A DNA stretch of 64,000 nt from Bacillus nitratireducens (GCF_001884135.1 NZ_MAOC01000021.1:24200-88199), one strand, 5' to 3'. Positions 25,299 to 34,565 are shown, numbered from the stretch's first letter. The notes: generated from the letters alone by a model not told the origin. Made by a program: numbers and translations.

Positions 25299-25946
25299 AT
25301 GAATTATGAAGATTTTAAAGAAGTAATTCACGGTAGACGAAGTGTTAGAAAGTTTACAGAACAAGAAGTATCCACTAGTGATATAAAAGAAATTATTGAT
25401 TGTGCTCGTTATGCACCGAGTGATACGAACTCACAAACGTGGGAGTTCTTGGTCATTATGAACAGAGAGAAAATTAAAGAAATTGAACAAATGACATGGG
25501 ATGCATTACATAAACTTGCGGCAAAAGCAGCAGAAAATGGAGAAGAGAAAGCAGGGAAATTACTTACACGTTCTTTCGGACCGTATGCGACAGCTTTCTC
25601 TGAGGCGCCAGTATTAATCGTATGTTTGGCAACACCATATGAATCAAAGTTCCGTGAAAAGATATTTGATCCAATTGCCTTCGTTCCTGATTCAGTATGG
25701 GAAGAAGAAGGAATTAAGAGTAGCTGTTTAGCGGCACAAAACTTAATGCTGGCTGCACATGCGAAGGGTCTTGGTACGTGTCCAATGACAGGACCTGTAT
25801 TGTTAGCTCAAAAAGAACTACGACAATATTTACAAATTGAGACCGAAAAACAAATTAATATGGTAATTTCACTCGGTTATCCGAAAGATAAACCGAAGAA
25901 ACTTCCAAGAAAAGAAGTAGATGAGATTACAACATTTATTTTTTAA
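25299..25946 (+). CDS. Nitroreductase-family flavoprotein
   Basis: A 215-residue NAD(P)H-dependent FMN oxidoreductase. The FMN-phosphate motif is RRSVRKFTEQEVS at residues about 14-26, with ARYAPSDTNSQTWEFLV next and the C-terminal flavin-binding region LGTCPMTGP and VISLGYPKDKPKKLPRKEVDEI. The family reduces quinones, nitroaromatics or other electrophiles; the natural substrate is unknown. Single gene with a cre-like site and terminator. Confidence 0.9.
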   Translation: MNYEDFKEVIHGRRSVRKFTEQEVSTSDIKEIIDCARYAPSDTNSQTWEFLVIMNREKIKEIEQMTWDALHKLAAKAAENGEEKAGKLLTRSFGPYATAFSEAPVLIVCLATPYESKFREKIFDPIAFVPDSVWEEEGIKSSCLAAQNLMLAAHAKGLGTCPMTGPVLLAQKELRQYLQIETEKQINMVISLGYPKDKPKKLPRKEVDEITTFIF

Positions 25947-25956
25947 TCGCTATATA

Positions 25957-25986
25957 GAAAAGACATTGAAATAACAATGTCTTTTT
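25957..25986 (+). terminator. Terminator after nitroreductase
   Basis: AAAAGACATTG-aaata-ACAATGTCTTTTT. Confidence 0.9.
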
Positions 25987-26209
25987 ATTTTGGACAGGTA
26001 TTTTATTAATCTGTTGGGCTAAAATGATAAATAAGATGAAATTACTATTTATTTCATTAAAAAAAATTAATGTTCTATTAAGGAAAGTATGGTACAGTAG
26101 TCGTGAGCAAGCTACTAGTATTTGTTCATGAAAGTGTTAAAAATAGTTTTAAAATTAATAAATTATTTTTGTATAATAAATTATAATGAAATTACAGGGG
26201 GGATGAATT

Positions 26210-26698
26210 TTGAAGAAATTCATAATCGCTGGATTGTCTGTATTGTTATTAGCAGGCTGTGGTGCTCCAAAGGAAAAAGAGGATGCACAGTCAAATCAGG
26301 AAGAACAAGTTGTAAATGCAAGTGATGAGAATATGGTTGTATTTCCTGAAGGGGCAATACCAGTTGGAGAAGGGAAAGTAAAAGTCATTACACCAGATGG
26401 TACTTCTGAAAATGGAAATATACCGACTGTATTTATCAAAAAAGATACTTTAATTCAGCAAGTCGAGTTAGAACTTTCTAATTTTCAAAACGATAAAGAA
26501 ACATTCGTATTTGTAGATCAAATATTTGCAGATAAACATCAAGTAACTAGTACAACACAGACAACAGTACAATTAAAAGAAAAAATGCTTGAGACAGGTA
26601 GTCATACGATTACCGCAGCCCAGTTTGAAAACAATGACCCGAAAGGAAAAGTCATCAGCTTTAATCAAGCGACATTTGAAACGAAGCCTGCGTCTTAA
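26210..26698 (+). CDS. Putative lipoprotein of unknown function
   Basis: A 162-residue protein with a typical lipoprotein signal peptide (KKFIIAGLSVLLLAGCG, Cys near 17) followed by an acidic linker. A globular part of mostly beta character follows (GKVKVITPDG, TFVFVDQIFADKHQV, GSHTITAAQFEN). The start is TTG at 26210 with a GGGGGG site 7-12 nt upstream; an ATG at 26203 is out of frame. It may be a small extracellular beta-sandwich protein. No family is recognised. Confidence 0.75.
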   Translation: MKKFIIAGLSVLLLAGCGAPKEKEDAQSNQEEQVVNASDENMVVFPEGAIPVGEGKVKVITPDGTSENGNIPTVFIKKDTLIQQVELELSNFQNDKETFVFVDQIFADKHQVTSTTQTTVQLKEKMLETGSHTITAAQFENNDPKGKVISFNQATFETKPAS

Positions 26699-26706
26699 AT
26701 AGGGAT

Positions 26707-26742
26707 AAAAAGTACATTGCTTAAAGTGGTAGTGTACTTTTT
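26707..26742 (+). terminator. Terminator after the lipoprotein gene
   Basis: AAAAAGTACA and TGTACTTTTT with a 16-nt loop. Confidence 0.75.
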
Positions 26743-26774
26743 AATTTGGATAGAATTAGGTTGTTGAGAATAAT

Positions 26775-27020
26775 ATGTTTCACTTTCTAGTACGAATGAA
26801 TAGTAAGAAATTACTCTTTACTACTACGACAGAGAAAGTGGTTGATGATGTGAATCGGTTTGTTCGTATCTTTTTGATTAGTATGATAATGTCAGTAGTT
26901 TGGCTTACTATACAAGAGGTTATTCAAATGACGCTCAATTATCAAATCCATGACATGCTAATAGGATCTGTATGTTTTGTCATTGTGTACCGATTTCATG
27001 ATAAACTCGGATTAAGGTAA
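26775..27020 (+). CDS. Small two-span membrane protein, unknown function
   Basis: An 81-residue protein with hydrophobic segments at about 30-47 (IFLISMIMSVVWLTI) and 58-73 (MLIGSVCFVIVY). The ribosome site at the first ATG is weak; an internal ATG at codon 8 is possible. Base composition and codon use resemble neighbouring genes. No family recognised. Confidence 0.55.
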   Translation: MFHFLVRMNSKKLLFTTTTEKVVDDVNRFVRIFLISMIMSVVWLTIQEVIQMTLNYQIHDMLIGSVCFVIVYRFHDKLGLR

Positions 27021-27134
27021 GTATTAAGTTGGAAATGTAGGGATTTCATTTGAAATGTCGAATAGTACATACGATGTCGTAATAACAAATTTTCTATTGT
27101 TTACTGTGAAACAGAAGAAGGAGAGATAGTAGTA

Positions 27135-27683
27135 ATGAAACGAGCTCTTATTAATATCGACTATACATATGATTTTGTAGCTGAAAAAGGTGCTTTAACT
27201 TGCGGGAAGCCAGGTCAAGAAATTGAGAAAGAACTTGTGCATGTAACGAAGCAGTATATTGAAGAGGGAGATTATGTAGTGTTTGCGATCGATAAACATG
27301 AAGACAATGATGTATATCATCCTGAAGCCAAATTGTTTCCACCTCATAATATAGCAGATACAAATGGAAGAGACTTATTCGGTGAATTACAAGATGTATA
27401 CGAAAAATATAAAAATGCTGAGAATGTATATTACATGGACAAAACACGATACAGTGCATTTGCCGGAACAGATTTAGAGATGAAGTTAAGAGAACGAGGA
27501 ATAGAAGAAGTTCATCTTGTAGGTGTTGCTACCGACATCTGTGTTCTTCATACAGCAGTAGATGCTTATAATAAAGGATTTAAAATTGTCGTTTATGAAA
27601 AGGCGGTTGCATCTTTTAATGCGCAAGGACATGAATATGCACTTGGACATTTTAAATCTTGTTTAAATGCAGAAGTGAAGTAA
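27135..27683 (+). CDS. pncA: Nicotinamidase/isochorismatase-family cysteine hydrolase
   Basis: A 182-residue hydrolase that probably converts nicotinamide to nicotinate in NAD salvage. The catalytic triad is visible: Asp9 (NIDYTYDF), Lys in MDKTRYSAF, and Cys in VATDICVLHTA. The metal-binding region DKHEDNDVYHPEAKLFPPH fits nicotinamidases better than isochorismatases. Length is close to that of B. subtilis PncA. AGAAGGAGAG precedes the ATG. Confidence 0.88.
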   Translation: MKRALINIDYTYDFVAEKGALTCGKPGQEIEKELVHVTKQYIEEGDYVVFAIDKHEDNDVYHPEAKLFPPHNIADTNGRDLFGELQDVYEKYKNAENVYYMDKTRYSAFAGTDLEMKLRERGIEEVHLVGVATDICVLHTAVDAYNKGFKIVVYEKAVASFNAQGHEYALGHFKSCLNAEVK

Positions 27684-27714
27684 AAAAAGAGGCCTTCGAA
27701 AAGGCCTCTTTTTT
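27684..27714 (+). terminator. Terminator after pncA
   Basis: AAAAAAGAGGCCTT-cg-AAAAGGCCTCTTTTTT, nearly symmetrical; it could also serve the minus-strand remnant ending at 27719. Confidence 0.92.
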
Positions 27715-27718
27715 ACAT

Positions 27719-27948
27719 TTATATAGAAACGACTTGTTTTTGAATTAACTTTTTAATGAACGGACTAATCTTTTCTGGTAGTCGGTTTAAATCGAAAAAT
27801 TGTACATGCAATGATTCAACTCCGTCTGCTTTTAACAAGCCACATGTAAATTCTGTAATATTTATCCTTGTTCATTGAAAACAGCTACTCCAGCTAAATT
27901 GAGTGGTCTTGATCCAATAACTTCTCTTAGTTCTTCGATATAGCCCAT
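27719..27948 (-). pseudogene. Nudix hydrolase gene destroyed by internal deletion
   Basis: On the minus strand an ATG at 27948 starts a peptide typical of small Nudix proteins (MGYIEELREVIGSRPLNLAGVAVFNEQG). It then meets a stop. In another frame the C-terminal end continues (TEFTCGLLKADGVESLHVQFFDLNRLPEKISP to a TAA at 27719). The whole central part, including the Nudix box, is gone: about 230 nt remain of an expected 460 or so. A two-frame remnant cannot encode an active enzyme. Confidence 0.8.
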
Positions 27949-28199
27949 TGTTAGTAACCTTCGCGAGTCAAAATATTTTCAAATGAACTATTCGGTGTCA
28001 TGTGAATGTTTTCCTGTTATTAAGATGAGTAGTGCAGTCTTAAAATAAAGTCATTTAAAAAATTTTCAATTGTCAGCTCCCTTTAGATAATGAAAAAGGT
28101 TATATTTATAGAAGAATGTATAACAAGTTTGAAGGGAACCAAAAAGTAATACAATAAATCAGTTTTGCATGAAATTTTCATTAGTAAGGAAGTGGATGG
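27949..28199. other. Intergenic region before mscS-type gene
   Basis: About 250 nt of AT-rich DNA, presumably holding the promoter of the MscS gene. No ORF with a ribosome site, and no convincing hairpin or operator, was found. Confidence 0.3.
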
Positions 28200-29093
28200 A
28201 TGAGTTTATTAACGTATACTGAGGAATTTTTTAATTATGTAAGGGAATTTTTACTTTTAAGATTTTTACTATTTGCTTTAGTTCTTATCATTATTTCTTT
28301 TGTCATAAACCGCATTATTGATTGGTTTTTTAAAAAATCAAGCTTTTTTGATGAAGAGGTAGAGCAGACGATTCAAAGTGTTATTCGATCTATTTTTAGA
28401 TATATCATTATCATCAGTCTGATCATATATTTAATTAGTCAATTTGTAGATATAAAAAGTATTATTGCAGGTGCAGGGATAGCGGGAGTCGTCATCGGTT
28501 TTGCTGCACAACAGATGCTAAAAGATGTCATATTAGGCTTCGCAAGATTAGCGGACAAAGAGTTTCGTGTTGGCGATTTTGTAACTTTTAACGGAACAAA
28601 TTCAGGAACTATTGAGGAAATTAGTATTCGTTTTATGCAAATTCGTGAATGGTCAGGGAAACTCCTTACCATACCACATGGAGAGATTAGAACGATACAG
28701 AATTTTAATAAAGGGTGGATGCGAGTTATTGAACGCATCACGGTAAGTTATCAGGAAGATCCTACAAGAGTTAAGGAATTGTTAGAAGAAGTATGTGTTA
28801 TTTGTAATGAAAAATTGGACCAAAATCTTTATAGAGTAGATGATGAAGCTGTTGAACCATTTAAATATGTTGGAGTTACAGACTTAAATCCTAACCTTAA
28901 ATATGTTGGATATGAATTTTGTATTACAGGTTTGATTAAACCGGAAGATTATTTTGAAACTTCTAGACAAGTAAGATTTGAATTAATGTCTATGTTCCAT
29001 AAAAATCAAGTGCAAATGCCAGCAGCGAATATGTTCGTTAACACTGAAAGTTTACAGCATATTCATAGAGGACAATCTTTATCAGACAGTTAA
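28200..29093 (+). CDS. Small-conductance mechanosensitive channel, MscS family
   Basis: A 297-residue channel that opens under membrane tension to release solutes in hypo-osmotic shock. Hydrophobic helices at about 17-40 and 62-82 precede the pore helix, whose Gly/Ala pattern (IIAGAGIAGVVIGFAAQQMLKDVILGF) is the MscS hallmark. The beta domain (FRVGDFVTFNG, IPHGEI) and an alpha/beta C-terminal domain follow. It belongs to the short YkuT/YhdY-like type. GGAAGTGG precedes the ATG. Single gene with a terminator. Confidence 0.92.
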   Translation: MSLLTYTEEFFNYVREFLLLRFLLFALVLIIISFVINRIIDWFFKKSSFFDEEVEQTIQSVIRSIFRYIIIISLIIYLISQFVDIKSIIAGAGIAGVVIGFAAQQMLKDVILGFARLADKEFRVGDFVTFNGTNSGTIEEISIRFMQIREWSGKLLTIPHGEIRTIQNFNKGWMRVIERITVSYQEDPTRVKELLEEVCVICNEKLDQNLYRVDDEAVEPFKYVGVTDLNPNLKYVGYEFCITGLIKPEDYFETSRQVRFELMSMFHKNQVQMPAANMFVNTESLQHIHRGQSLSDS

Positions 29094-29161
29094 AGAAAAT
29101 TAGCTGATTTCTGTTTTTATTTAGAATTTGGATTTGAATGAACTGTATGGGATATCTCCTG

Positions 29162-29193
29162 AAAAAGAGCTGAAGGAATTCAGTTCTTTTTTT
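29162..29193 (+). terminator. Terminator after mscS-type gene
   Basis: AAAAAGAGCTGAA-ggaa-TTCAGTTCTTTTTTT. Confidence 0.88.
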
Positions 29194-29245
29194 GTTTATA
29201 GTATTTAGAAATTTCTTAATGTTATAATGATAGTTGGTGATGAGA

Positions 29246-30364
29246 ATGAACATAGATGAAAAAGAGATGCATCGTTTAGAAGCATTAAAAAAAATTGCTG
29301 AGTTACTGAATGAAGCGACAAACTTACAGGAAATGTTAGAAAAAGTGTTACATACATTATTACAAGTTATGAATTTACAAACAGGGTGGATATTCTTTAT
29401 TGATGAAAGTGGAAAGCATCGTATGCTTGTAGACCAAAACTTACCACCAGCTCTTACGTGGCAAGAAAAGAAGCCGATGTGTGAAGGAGATTGTTGGTGT
29501 GTAGAACGTTTTGTGAATGGAAGATTGGAAAAAGCGACAAATATTATTGAATGTAAACGAATAGAGGATGCGATTGAATGTAATTGGGGAGAGACTGAAG
29601 ATGTTACACATCATGCGACAATCCCACTAAGATCTGGATCAGAGAAATTTGGTCTATTAAATGTTGCCTCGCCCCATAAAACACATTTTTCTGAGGAAGA
29701 GTTAGCGTTATTAGAAGCGATTGCATTTCAAATTGGAACGACAATACAACGTATTCAATTAGTTGAGAAAGAACGGAAATATGTAGTTGTAGCTGAAAGA
29801 AATCGACTTGCACGTGACCTACATGATTCCGTTAAACAATTGTTATTTTCAATTATGCTAACAGCGAAAGGGACTCTAAATATGACGAAGGATAGAGACT
29901 TGCAAGAGTTGTTAAGTTATATTGGAGAGTTATCACAGGAAGCATTACAAGAGATGACACTTTTAATTTGGCAATTAAGGCCTGAAGGATTAGAGAAAGG
30001 TTTAGCAGAAGCGATACAAAATTACGGAAAACTGTTAGGGATTCAAGTGGAAGTTCGAATTGATGGAATGGTTTTAATTGAAGATGAAATAGAAGAAGTT
30101 TTATGGCGTATAAGCCAAGAGGCATTACATAATTGTAAAAAGCATGCTTCGTGTGAAAAAGTATGTGTTCATTTAAGGATTGAAGAGAATAAGCTGCACT
30201 TTTACATAGAAGATAACGGAATAGGATTTATACAGGATCAAGTAAGAGAGTCCGCACTGGGTTTGAAAAGTATGAAAGAACGAATTGAATTAATGAGGGG
30301 AATTTTTCGAATAAAAGCAGAACCAGAAAAGGGAACGAAGATAGAAATTCAATTACCGGTTTGA
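29246..30364 (+). CDS. GAF-domain sensor histidine kinase (NarX/AirS/YhcY type)
   Basis: A 372-residue cytoplasmic kinase without membrane helices. Residues about 15-170 form a GAF domain with a cysteine cluster: Cys79, Cys83, Cys85, Cys103 and Cys112. A HisKA_3 domain has His193 in ARDLHDSVKQLL, and an HATPase domain carries EALHNCKKHA and EDNGIGF. This architecture matches B. subtilis YhcY and S. aureus AirS (YhcS), the latter sensing oxygen through an Fe-S cluster on GAF cysteines, so redox or oxygen sensing is a fair inference. The regulator gene follows after 14 nt. ATG 29246 is chosen over TTG 29234 by the GGTGAT site. Confidence 0.88.
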   Translation: MNIDEKEMHRLEALKKIAELLNEATNLQEMLEKVLHTLLQVMNLQTGWIFFIDESGKHRMLVDQNLPPALTWQEKKPMCEGDCWCVERFVNGRLEKATNIIECKRIEDAIECNWGETEDVTHHATIPLRSGSEKFGLLNVASPHKTHFSEEELALLEAIAFQIGTTIQRIQLVEKERKYVVVAERNRLARDLHDSVKQLLFSIMLTAKGTLNMTKDRDLQELLSYIGELSQEALQEMTLLIWQLRPEGLEKGLAEAIQNYGKLLGIQVEVRIDGMVLIEDEIEEVLWRISQEALHNCKKHASCEKVCVHLRIEENKLHFYIEDNGIGFIQDQVRESALGLKSMKERIELMRGIFRIKAEPEKGTKIEIQLPV

Positions 30365-30378
30365 GAGGGAGAACGTCT

Positions 30379-31014
30379 GTGAAAATTAAATTATTACTTG
30401 TAGAAGATCATCATATCGTTCGAAGGGGACTTGTATTTTTTTTGAAGACGAGAGAAGAATTTGAAATTATTGGGGAAGCAGAAAATGGTGAAGAAGCATT
30501 AACATTCGTCCAAACAGAAAGGCCAGATGTAGTATTAATGGATTTATCAATGCCGAAAATGGATGGTATTGAAGCGACAAAACGTATAAAACAATACGAT
30601 GAGACGATAAAGATACTTATGCTCAGTAGTTTTTCAGAACAAGATTATGTTTTACCAGCAATAGAAGCGGGAGCAGATGGTTACCAATTAAAAGAAGTGC
30701 AGCCAGATCAGCTTGTTGCGTCAATCGTTGCAGTATATCAAGGGAATGCAAATTTTCACCCGAAAGTAACACCTGCACTATTAGGACGATCAGCAGCCAA
30801 GAAAAAAAAAGAGAATCCTTTTTCTATGTTAACAAAAAGGGAGCAAGAAGTACTTCGTGAAATTGCGAAAGGAAGAAGCAATAAGGAGATTGCAGCAGAG
30901 CTTCATATTACAGAACAAACTGTGAAAACACACGTTTCAAACGTATTGGCTAAATTAGAAGTAGATGATCGTACACAAGCTGCATTATACGCAGTAAAGC
31001 ATGGGGAACACTAG
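30379..31014 (+). CDS. NarL/LuxR-family response regulator (YhcZ/AirR type)
   Basis: A 211-residue regulator. The receiver domain has the acidic pocket VEDHH and phosphoacceptor Asp55 (VVLMDLSMP), with Lys in QLKEV. The C-terminal LuxR helix-turn-helix reads LTKREQEVLREIAKGRSNKEIA and TVKTHVSNVLAKL. It is cognate to the adjacent GAF kinase. The start is GTG 30379 with AGAGGGAG 8 nt upstream; the frame reaches back to a TTG at 30361 that lacks a site. Confidence 0.92.
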   Translation: MKIKLLLVEDHHIVRRGLVFFLKTREEFEIIGEAENGEEALTFVQTERPDVVLMDLSMPKMDGIEATKRIKQYDETIKILMLSSFSEQDYVLPAIEAGADGYQLKEVQPDQLVASIVAVYQGNANFHPKVTPALLGRSAAKKKKENPFSMLTKREQEVLREIAKGRSNKEIAAELHITEQTVKTHVSNVLAKLEVDDRTQAALYAVKHGEH

Positions 31015-31144
31015 AAATAAGTATGAATAATTGTGTCATATGTTACGGTAGAATACATAGGAGCAAATAAAATCGCTAAATAAAGGTGTTTCTTCTTTCG
31101 ATTATTAGGTACAATATAGCTACTATGGAAGGGGAAGATACGAT

Positions 31145-31999
31145 ATGCCTGGTACAAAAAGTGGGATTGGAAAGATTCAGGCTTCGTTAAATGGTCTATC
31201 ACCGAAATTACGAAGTATTGCCGAACATATTTTGAAACATCCACAAGATGTTGTACATAAATCGATTACGGAGTTAGCTGAAGTTACGAATAGTTCTGAA
31301 GCAACGATATTCCGCTTATGCAAACACCTAGGTTTTCAAGGGTTTCAAGACCTGAAAATTACATTAGCTCGTGAGATTGTACATACCCCGATGCAAAATA
31401 TTCATGAGGAAGTATCGGTAGAAGATAATATGGTCACTGTCGCTAAAAAGGTTTTTCATTCACATATTACAGGACTGCAAGATACATTACATTTGTTAAA
31501 TGATAACGCGTTGGAACAGGCAGTAAGTGCGCTGAATGAAGCGAAACGAATTGAGTTTTATGGAAATGGTGGTTCAGGTATTATTGCGATGGATGCTTAT
31601 CATAAGTTTATGAGAACGGGTATTTCTTGTATTGCTCATACGGATTCACATTTTCAAATTATGGGAGCTGGCTTGCTGACAAAAGAAGCAGTGGTCATTG
31701 CAATTTCTCATTCGGGCAGTAATAAAGGATTACTTGAAGCATTAGAAGTAGCGAAAGCAAGAGGGGCTCGCATTATTGCGATTACAAGCTATCAAAAATC
31801 GGCATTAAGCCAACTTGCTCATATAACGCTATATACTTCGACGCGTGAGACGGAATTTCGTACAGAAGCAAGTTCGTCACGATTAGCGCAGCTTAGTTTA
31901 TTAGATACTTTGTATGTGGGATTGTCATTGCAGCGACAAGAGGAAACACTACAAAATTTACAAAGTATACGTGAAACAATTTCAATGAAGCGAATATAA
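31145..31999 (+). CDS. MurR/RpiR-family transcriptional regulator with SIS domain
   Basis: A 284-residue regulator. The N-terminal helix-turn-helix domain (residues about 8-80) contains SITELAEVTNSSEATIFRLCKHLGFQGFQDLK. The C-terminal SIS domain binds a sugar phosphate (FYGNGGSGIIAMDAYHKF, ISHSGSNKGLLEALEVAKARGARIIAIT). Such regulators control sugar or amino-sugar use. The gluconate operon about 4 kb downstream has no gntR-type gene, so this is a candidate regulator for it, unproven. Single gene. Confidence 0.88.
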   Translation: MPGTKSGIGKIQASLNGLSPKLRSIAEHILKHPQDVVHKSITELAEVTNSSEATIFRLCKHLGFQGFQDLKITLAREIVHTPMQNIHEEVSVEDNMVTVAKKVFHSHITGLQDTLHLLNDNALEQAVSALNEAKRIEFYGNGGSGIIAMDAYHKFMRTGISCIAHTDSHFQIMGAGLLTKEAVVIAISHSGSNKGLLEALEVAKARGARIIAITSYQKSALSQLAHITLYTSTRETEFRTEASSSRLAQLSLLDTLYVGLSLQRQEETLQNLQSIRETISMKRI

Positions 32000-32025
32000 A
32001 AAGCTCTTCAAATGAAGAGCTTTTT
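31998..32025 (+). terminator. Terminator after rpiR-type gene
   Basis: AAAAAGCTCTTCA-aa-TGAAGAGCTTTTT. Confidence 0.92.
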
Positions 32026-32205
32026 ATATTGGCGAGTAGTCTGTTGATATACCCTCTAGATCTACTTGTTCTAAGTGTCTATATTACCTATAGTAATAAG
32101 CTCTCATCTTTTAGACCATTCATTTGTTAAATCTCGATATTTTGCATATGAAATTTAAGAAATAGCTTGATACATCAAAATACGTATTTGGTAATAATTC
32201 AAATA

Positions 32206-32223
32206 TTGTTCAATATTTCACAA
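32206..32223 (+). promoter_or_regulatory. Rex-like operator upstream of adhA
   Basis: TTGTTCAATATTTCACAA fits the Rex consensus TTGTGAAnnnnTTCACAA with a perfect right half and two mismatches in the left. It lies about 145 nt before an alcohol dehydrogenase gene in a 340-nt intergenic region, the setting expected for NADH/NAD-controlled fermentation genes. Confidence 0.6.
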
Positions 32224-32367
32224 TAAGCTTATGAAATTCCATGTTATGATGAACCTGTAATGATGATTGAACACTTAAATTTGGTACAATAATTAGCCAA
32301 AATAGTGAGGACAGTAGTTGTGAGATAAACTCATTAAAACTCTAAAACACTAAAGGGGAGATCACAT

Positions 32368-33405
32368 ATGAAAGCAGTAGTAGTTAATAAAAACAGCAAA
32401 GCAAACATTGAAGTTATTGAAAAGGAATTACGTCCGTTACACTCGGGTGAAGCGCTTGTAGATGTAGAGTATTGTGGAGTTTGTCATACTGATTTACACG
32501 TTGCAAATCATGATTTCGGAAATACAGATGGCCGTATTCTTGGTCATGAGGGTGTAGGTATTGTTACTAAAATAGCTGATGATGTTACTTCACTAAAGAT
32601 AGGTGACCGTGTAAGTATTGCATGGATGTTCCAATCTTGTGGACGTTGTGAATATTGTGTAACGGGTAGAGAAACATTCTGCCGTGAAGTGAAAAATGCT
32701 GGTTATTCAGTAGATGGTGGTATGGCTGAACAATGTATTGTTACAGCTGATTATGCGGTGAAAGTACCAGAAGGATTAGATCCTGCTCAAGCATCATCAA
32801 TCACATGTGCGGGCGTAACTACATATAAAGCTATAAAAGTATCAGACATTAAACCTGGTCAACCTATTGTCATCTATGGCTGTGGTGGATTAGGTAACCT
32901 AGCTATCCAATATGCTAAAAACGTATTTGGTGCAAAGGTAATTGCAGTAGATATTAATGACGATAAATTAGCTTTAGCAAAAGAGGTTGGTGCGGATATG
33001 ACTATCAATCCAATTTCTCAAGGTCCTGCTGATAAGATTGTTCAAGATGAGTTTGGTGGTGCTTATGCTGCTGTAGTAACAGCCGTTTCTAAAGTAGCAT
33101 TCAACTCAGCAGTTGATGCAGTACGTGCTTGTGGTAAAGTCGTTGCAGTCGGTTTACCAGTAGAAACTATGGATTTAAACATTCCGCGACTTGTACTAGA
33201 TGGAATTGAAGTAGTTGGTTCTCTAGTTGGTACTCGTAAGGATCTAGAGGAGGCATTTATGTTCGGAGCAGAAGGAAAAGTAGTGCCGGTTGTTCAAACG
33301 TGTTCTCTAGATAAAGTACAAAATGTATTCGAAGAAATGGAACAAGGTAGAATTCAAGGACGTATGGTAATCGATTTTAAACAGCATAATTGTGATTGTA
33401 AATAA
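32368..33405 (+). CDS. adhA: Zinc-dependent alcohol dehydrogenase AdhA
   Basis: A 345-residue medium-chain dehydrogenase that interconverts acetaldehyde and ethanol with NAD(H). Catalytic zinc ligands Cys39 and His60 (GHEGVG) and the structural zinc set Cys91, Cys94, Cys97 and Cys105 are visible. The Rossmann glycines are in [15 protein letters not shown] and the NAD-selective Asp in VIAVDIND. The protein has a Cys-rich tail (HNCDC). AAGGGGAGATC precedes the ATG. A Rex-like site upstream fits fermentative control. Confidence 0.94.
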   Translation: MKAVVVNKNSKANIEVIEKELRPLHSGEALVDVEYCGVCHTDLHVANHDFGNTDGRILGHEGVGIVTKIADDVTSLKIGDRVSIAWMFQSCGRCEYCVTGRETFCREVKNAGYSVDGGMAEQCIVTADYAVKVPEGLDPAQASSITCAGVTTYKAIKVSDIKPGQPIVIYGCGGLGNLAIQYAKNVFGAKVIAVDINDDKLALAKEVGADMTINPISQGPADKIVQDEFGGAYAAVVTAVSKVAFNSAVDAVRACGKVVAVGLPVETMDLNIPRLVLDGIEVVGSLVGTRKDLEEAFMFGAEGKVVPVVQTCSLDKVQNVFEEMEQGRIQGRMVIDFKQHNCDCK

Positions 33406-33468
33406 TTCACTTTAAATATAAAAAGCATGAGTCTAGCAAAGGACATGTAAAAAAGTTAGACGGCATGC

Positions 33469-33508
33469 AGAAGATGGTCCCTGTATTCAATGGGGATCAT
33501 CTTCTTTA
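33469..33508 (+). terminator. Terminator after adhA
   Basis: AGAAGATGGTCCC pairs with GGGATCATCTTCT (one G-U) with T residues after. It may also stop the minus-strand permease transcript. Confidence 0.75.
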
Positions 33509-33545
33509 TATTCCATTAATAGCAATGCCGATTAATGAGAAATGA

Positions 33546-34565
33546 TTAAAGGTTCAATTTATTTGCAAACGAAAAAGAATCTTTATTTCCAACAAATTTT
33601 TTATGATCTGGAACGGTTTTAATTGCTACAACTTGCGAATCTCTTGCTTTCAGTGCATCTTGAATCCCGATTGTCATAAGCTTAATAAAAATAATCGTAA
33701 TAAAGAATGAAACGAGAGTATAAAAAATAATCCACCATGAAAGATTCATTTCATAACGATTTAATCCAATAAGACCTGCCCAATCATTAGATATAGAAAC
33801 AGGTTTGGGCACTCCGTCATAGAGTTCCCGCATTTGTATCCCGCCAATTACAATGTTAAGCAACGCTAAATGGATAACGAGTATGAGTGTTTGGACGATA
33901 TGTTCCATGAATAACACAAATAAGCGATCAAGTAATAAGACTCGTAAGTGTTTTTTGATAATATGAAAACGGCTAGCACCCAGCAATTGAGAACTTAAAA
34001 TGTAATCTTGTTTCATAAATTCATCAACCTCTGAGGATATATATAAAGAAAGTGTAGGTAGAGCGACGAAAATAAGTACGAGTACTTGATAAAACATAAA
34101 TGAAATATTTGGGTCTAATCTATCAGCGTTTGATGTGATTACAATATTAACGGGCGTGATGAGTATAAATGCGATAAATAGAGTTGGAATATAATAAAAA
34201 ACTTCTGAGCATGACTGGAAAAATCTCTTGAATTTTGGAGCGTATAAACTTAAGAGGATTCCTATACATGTTCCGAATAAAATTCGAAAGAAGCTAATTG
34301 CCACGGCTAATAAAATGGTGAATTTTGCTCCTTCTACAATTTGTAAGAAAACAGACTCTCCAAAACGATCAGATCCAAAAGGCGGCATTAACGATGGCGA
34401 AAAGGGGGCCTTTCCAAGTAATTCGTTATTGTCATTGTAAAGTAACTGAGGAGGTTTTGGGATGTTATCTTTAAAGAACCAACTATAAATAAAACTAGCT
34501 GAAACAAGTATGAATAAATAAGTAAAGCCGATTAAAAATCGTTTTGATTTCCAAATAGATTTCAT
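33546..34565 (-). CDS. ABC transporter permease, DppC/OppC-like
   Basis: A 339-residue membrane protein with an N-terminal helix, an extracytoplasmic segment containing SDRFGESVFLQIVEGAKFTILLAV (the DppC/OppC start pattern, usually GTDxxGRD), and five further helices. The EAA-type loop is SSQLLGASRFHIIKKHLRVLL. The start at 34565 overlaps the stop of the upstream permease (ATGA) and has AAAGGAG before it. The two permeases form a heterodimer. No ATPase or binding-protein gene is adjacent, so the unit is incomplete here. Confidence 0.78.
   Translation of the reverse strand: MKSIWKSKRFLIGFTYLFILVSASFIYSWFFKDNIPKPPQLLYNDNNELLGKAPFSPSLMPPFGSDRFGESVFLQIVEGAKFTILLAVAISFFRILFGTCIGILLSLYAPKFKRFFQSCSEVFYYIPTLFIAFILITPVNIVITSNADRLDPNISFMFYQVLVLIFVALPTLSLYISSEVDEFMKQDYILSSQLLGASRFHIIKKHLRVLLLDRLFVLFMEHIVQTLILVIHLALLNIVIGGIQMRELYDGVPKPVSISNDWAGLIGLNRYEMNLSWWIIFYTLVSFFITIIFIKLMTIGIQDALKARDSQVVAIKTVPDHKKFVGNKDSFSFANKLNL

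Noticed and set aside
26122-26325. 67-codon + strand frame overlapping the lipoprotein start
   Set aside because: The overlapping TTG frame has a full lipoprotein signal peptide and a proper Shine-Dalgarno; this one has neither.
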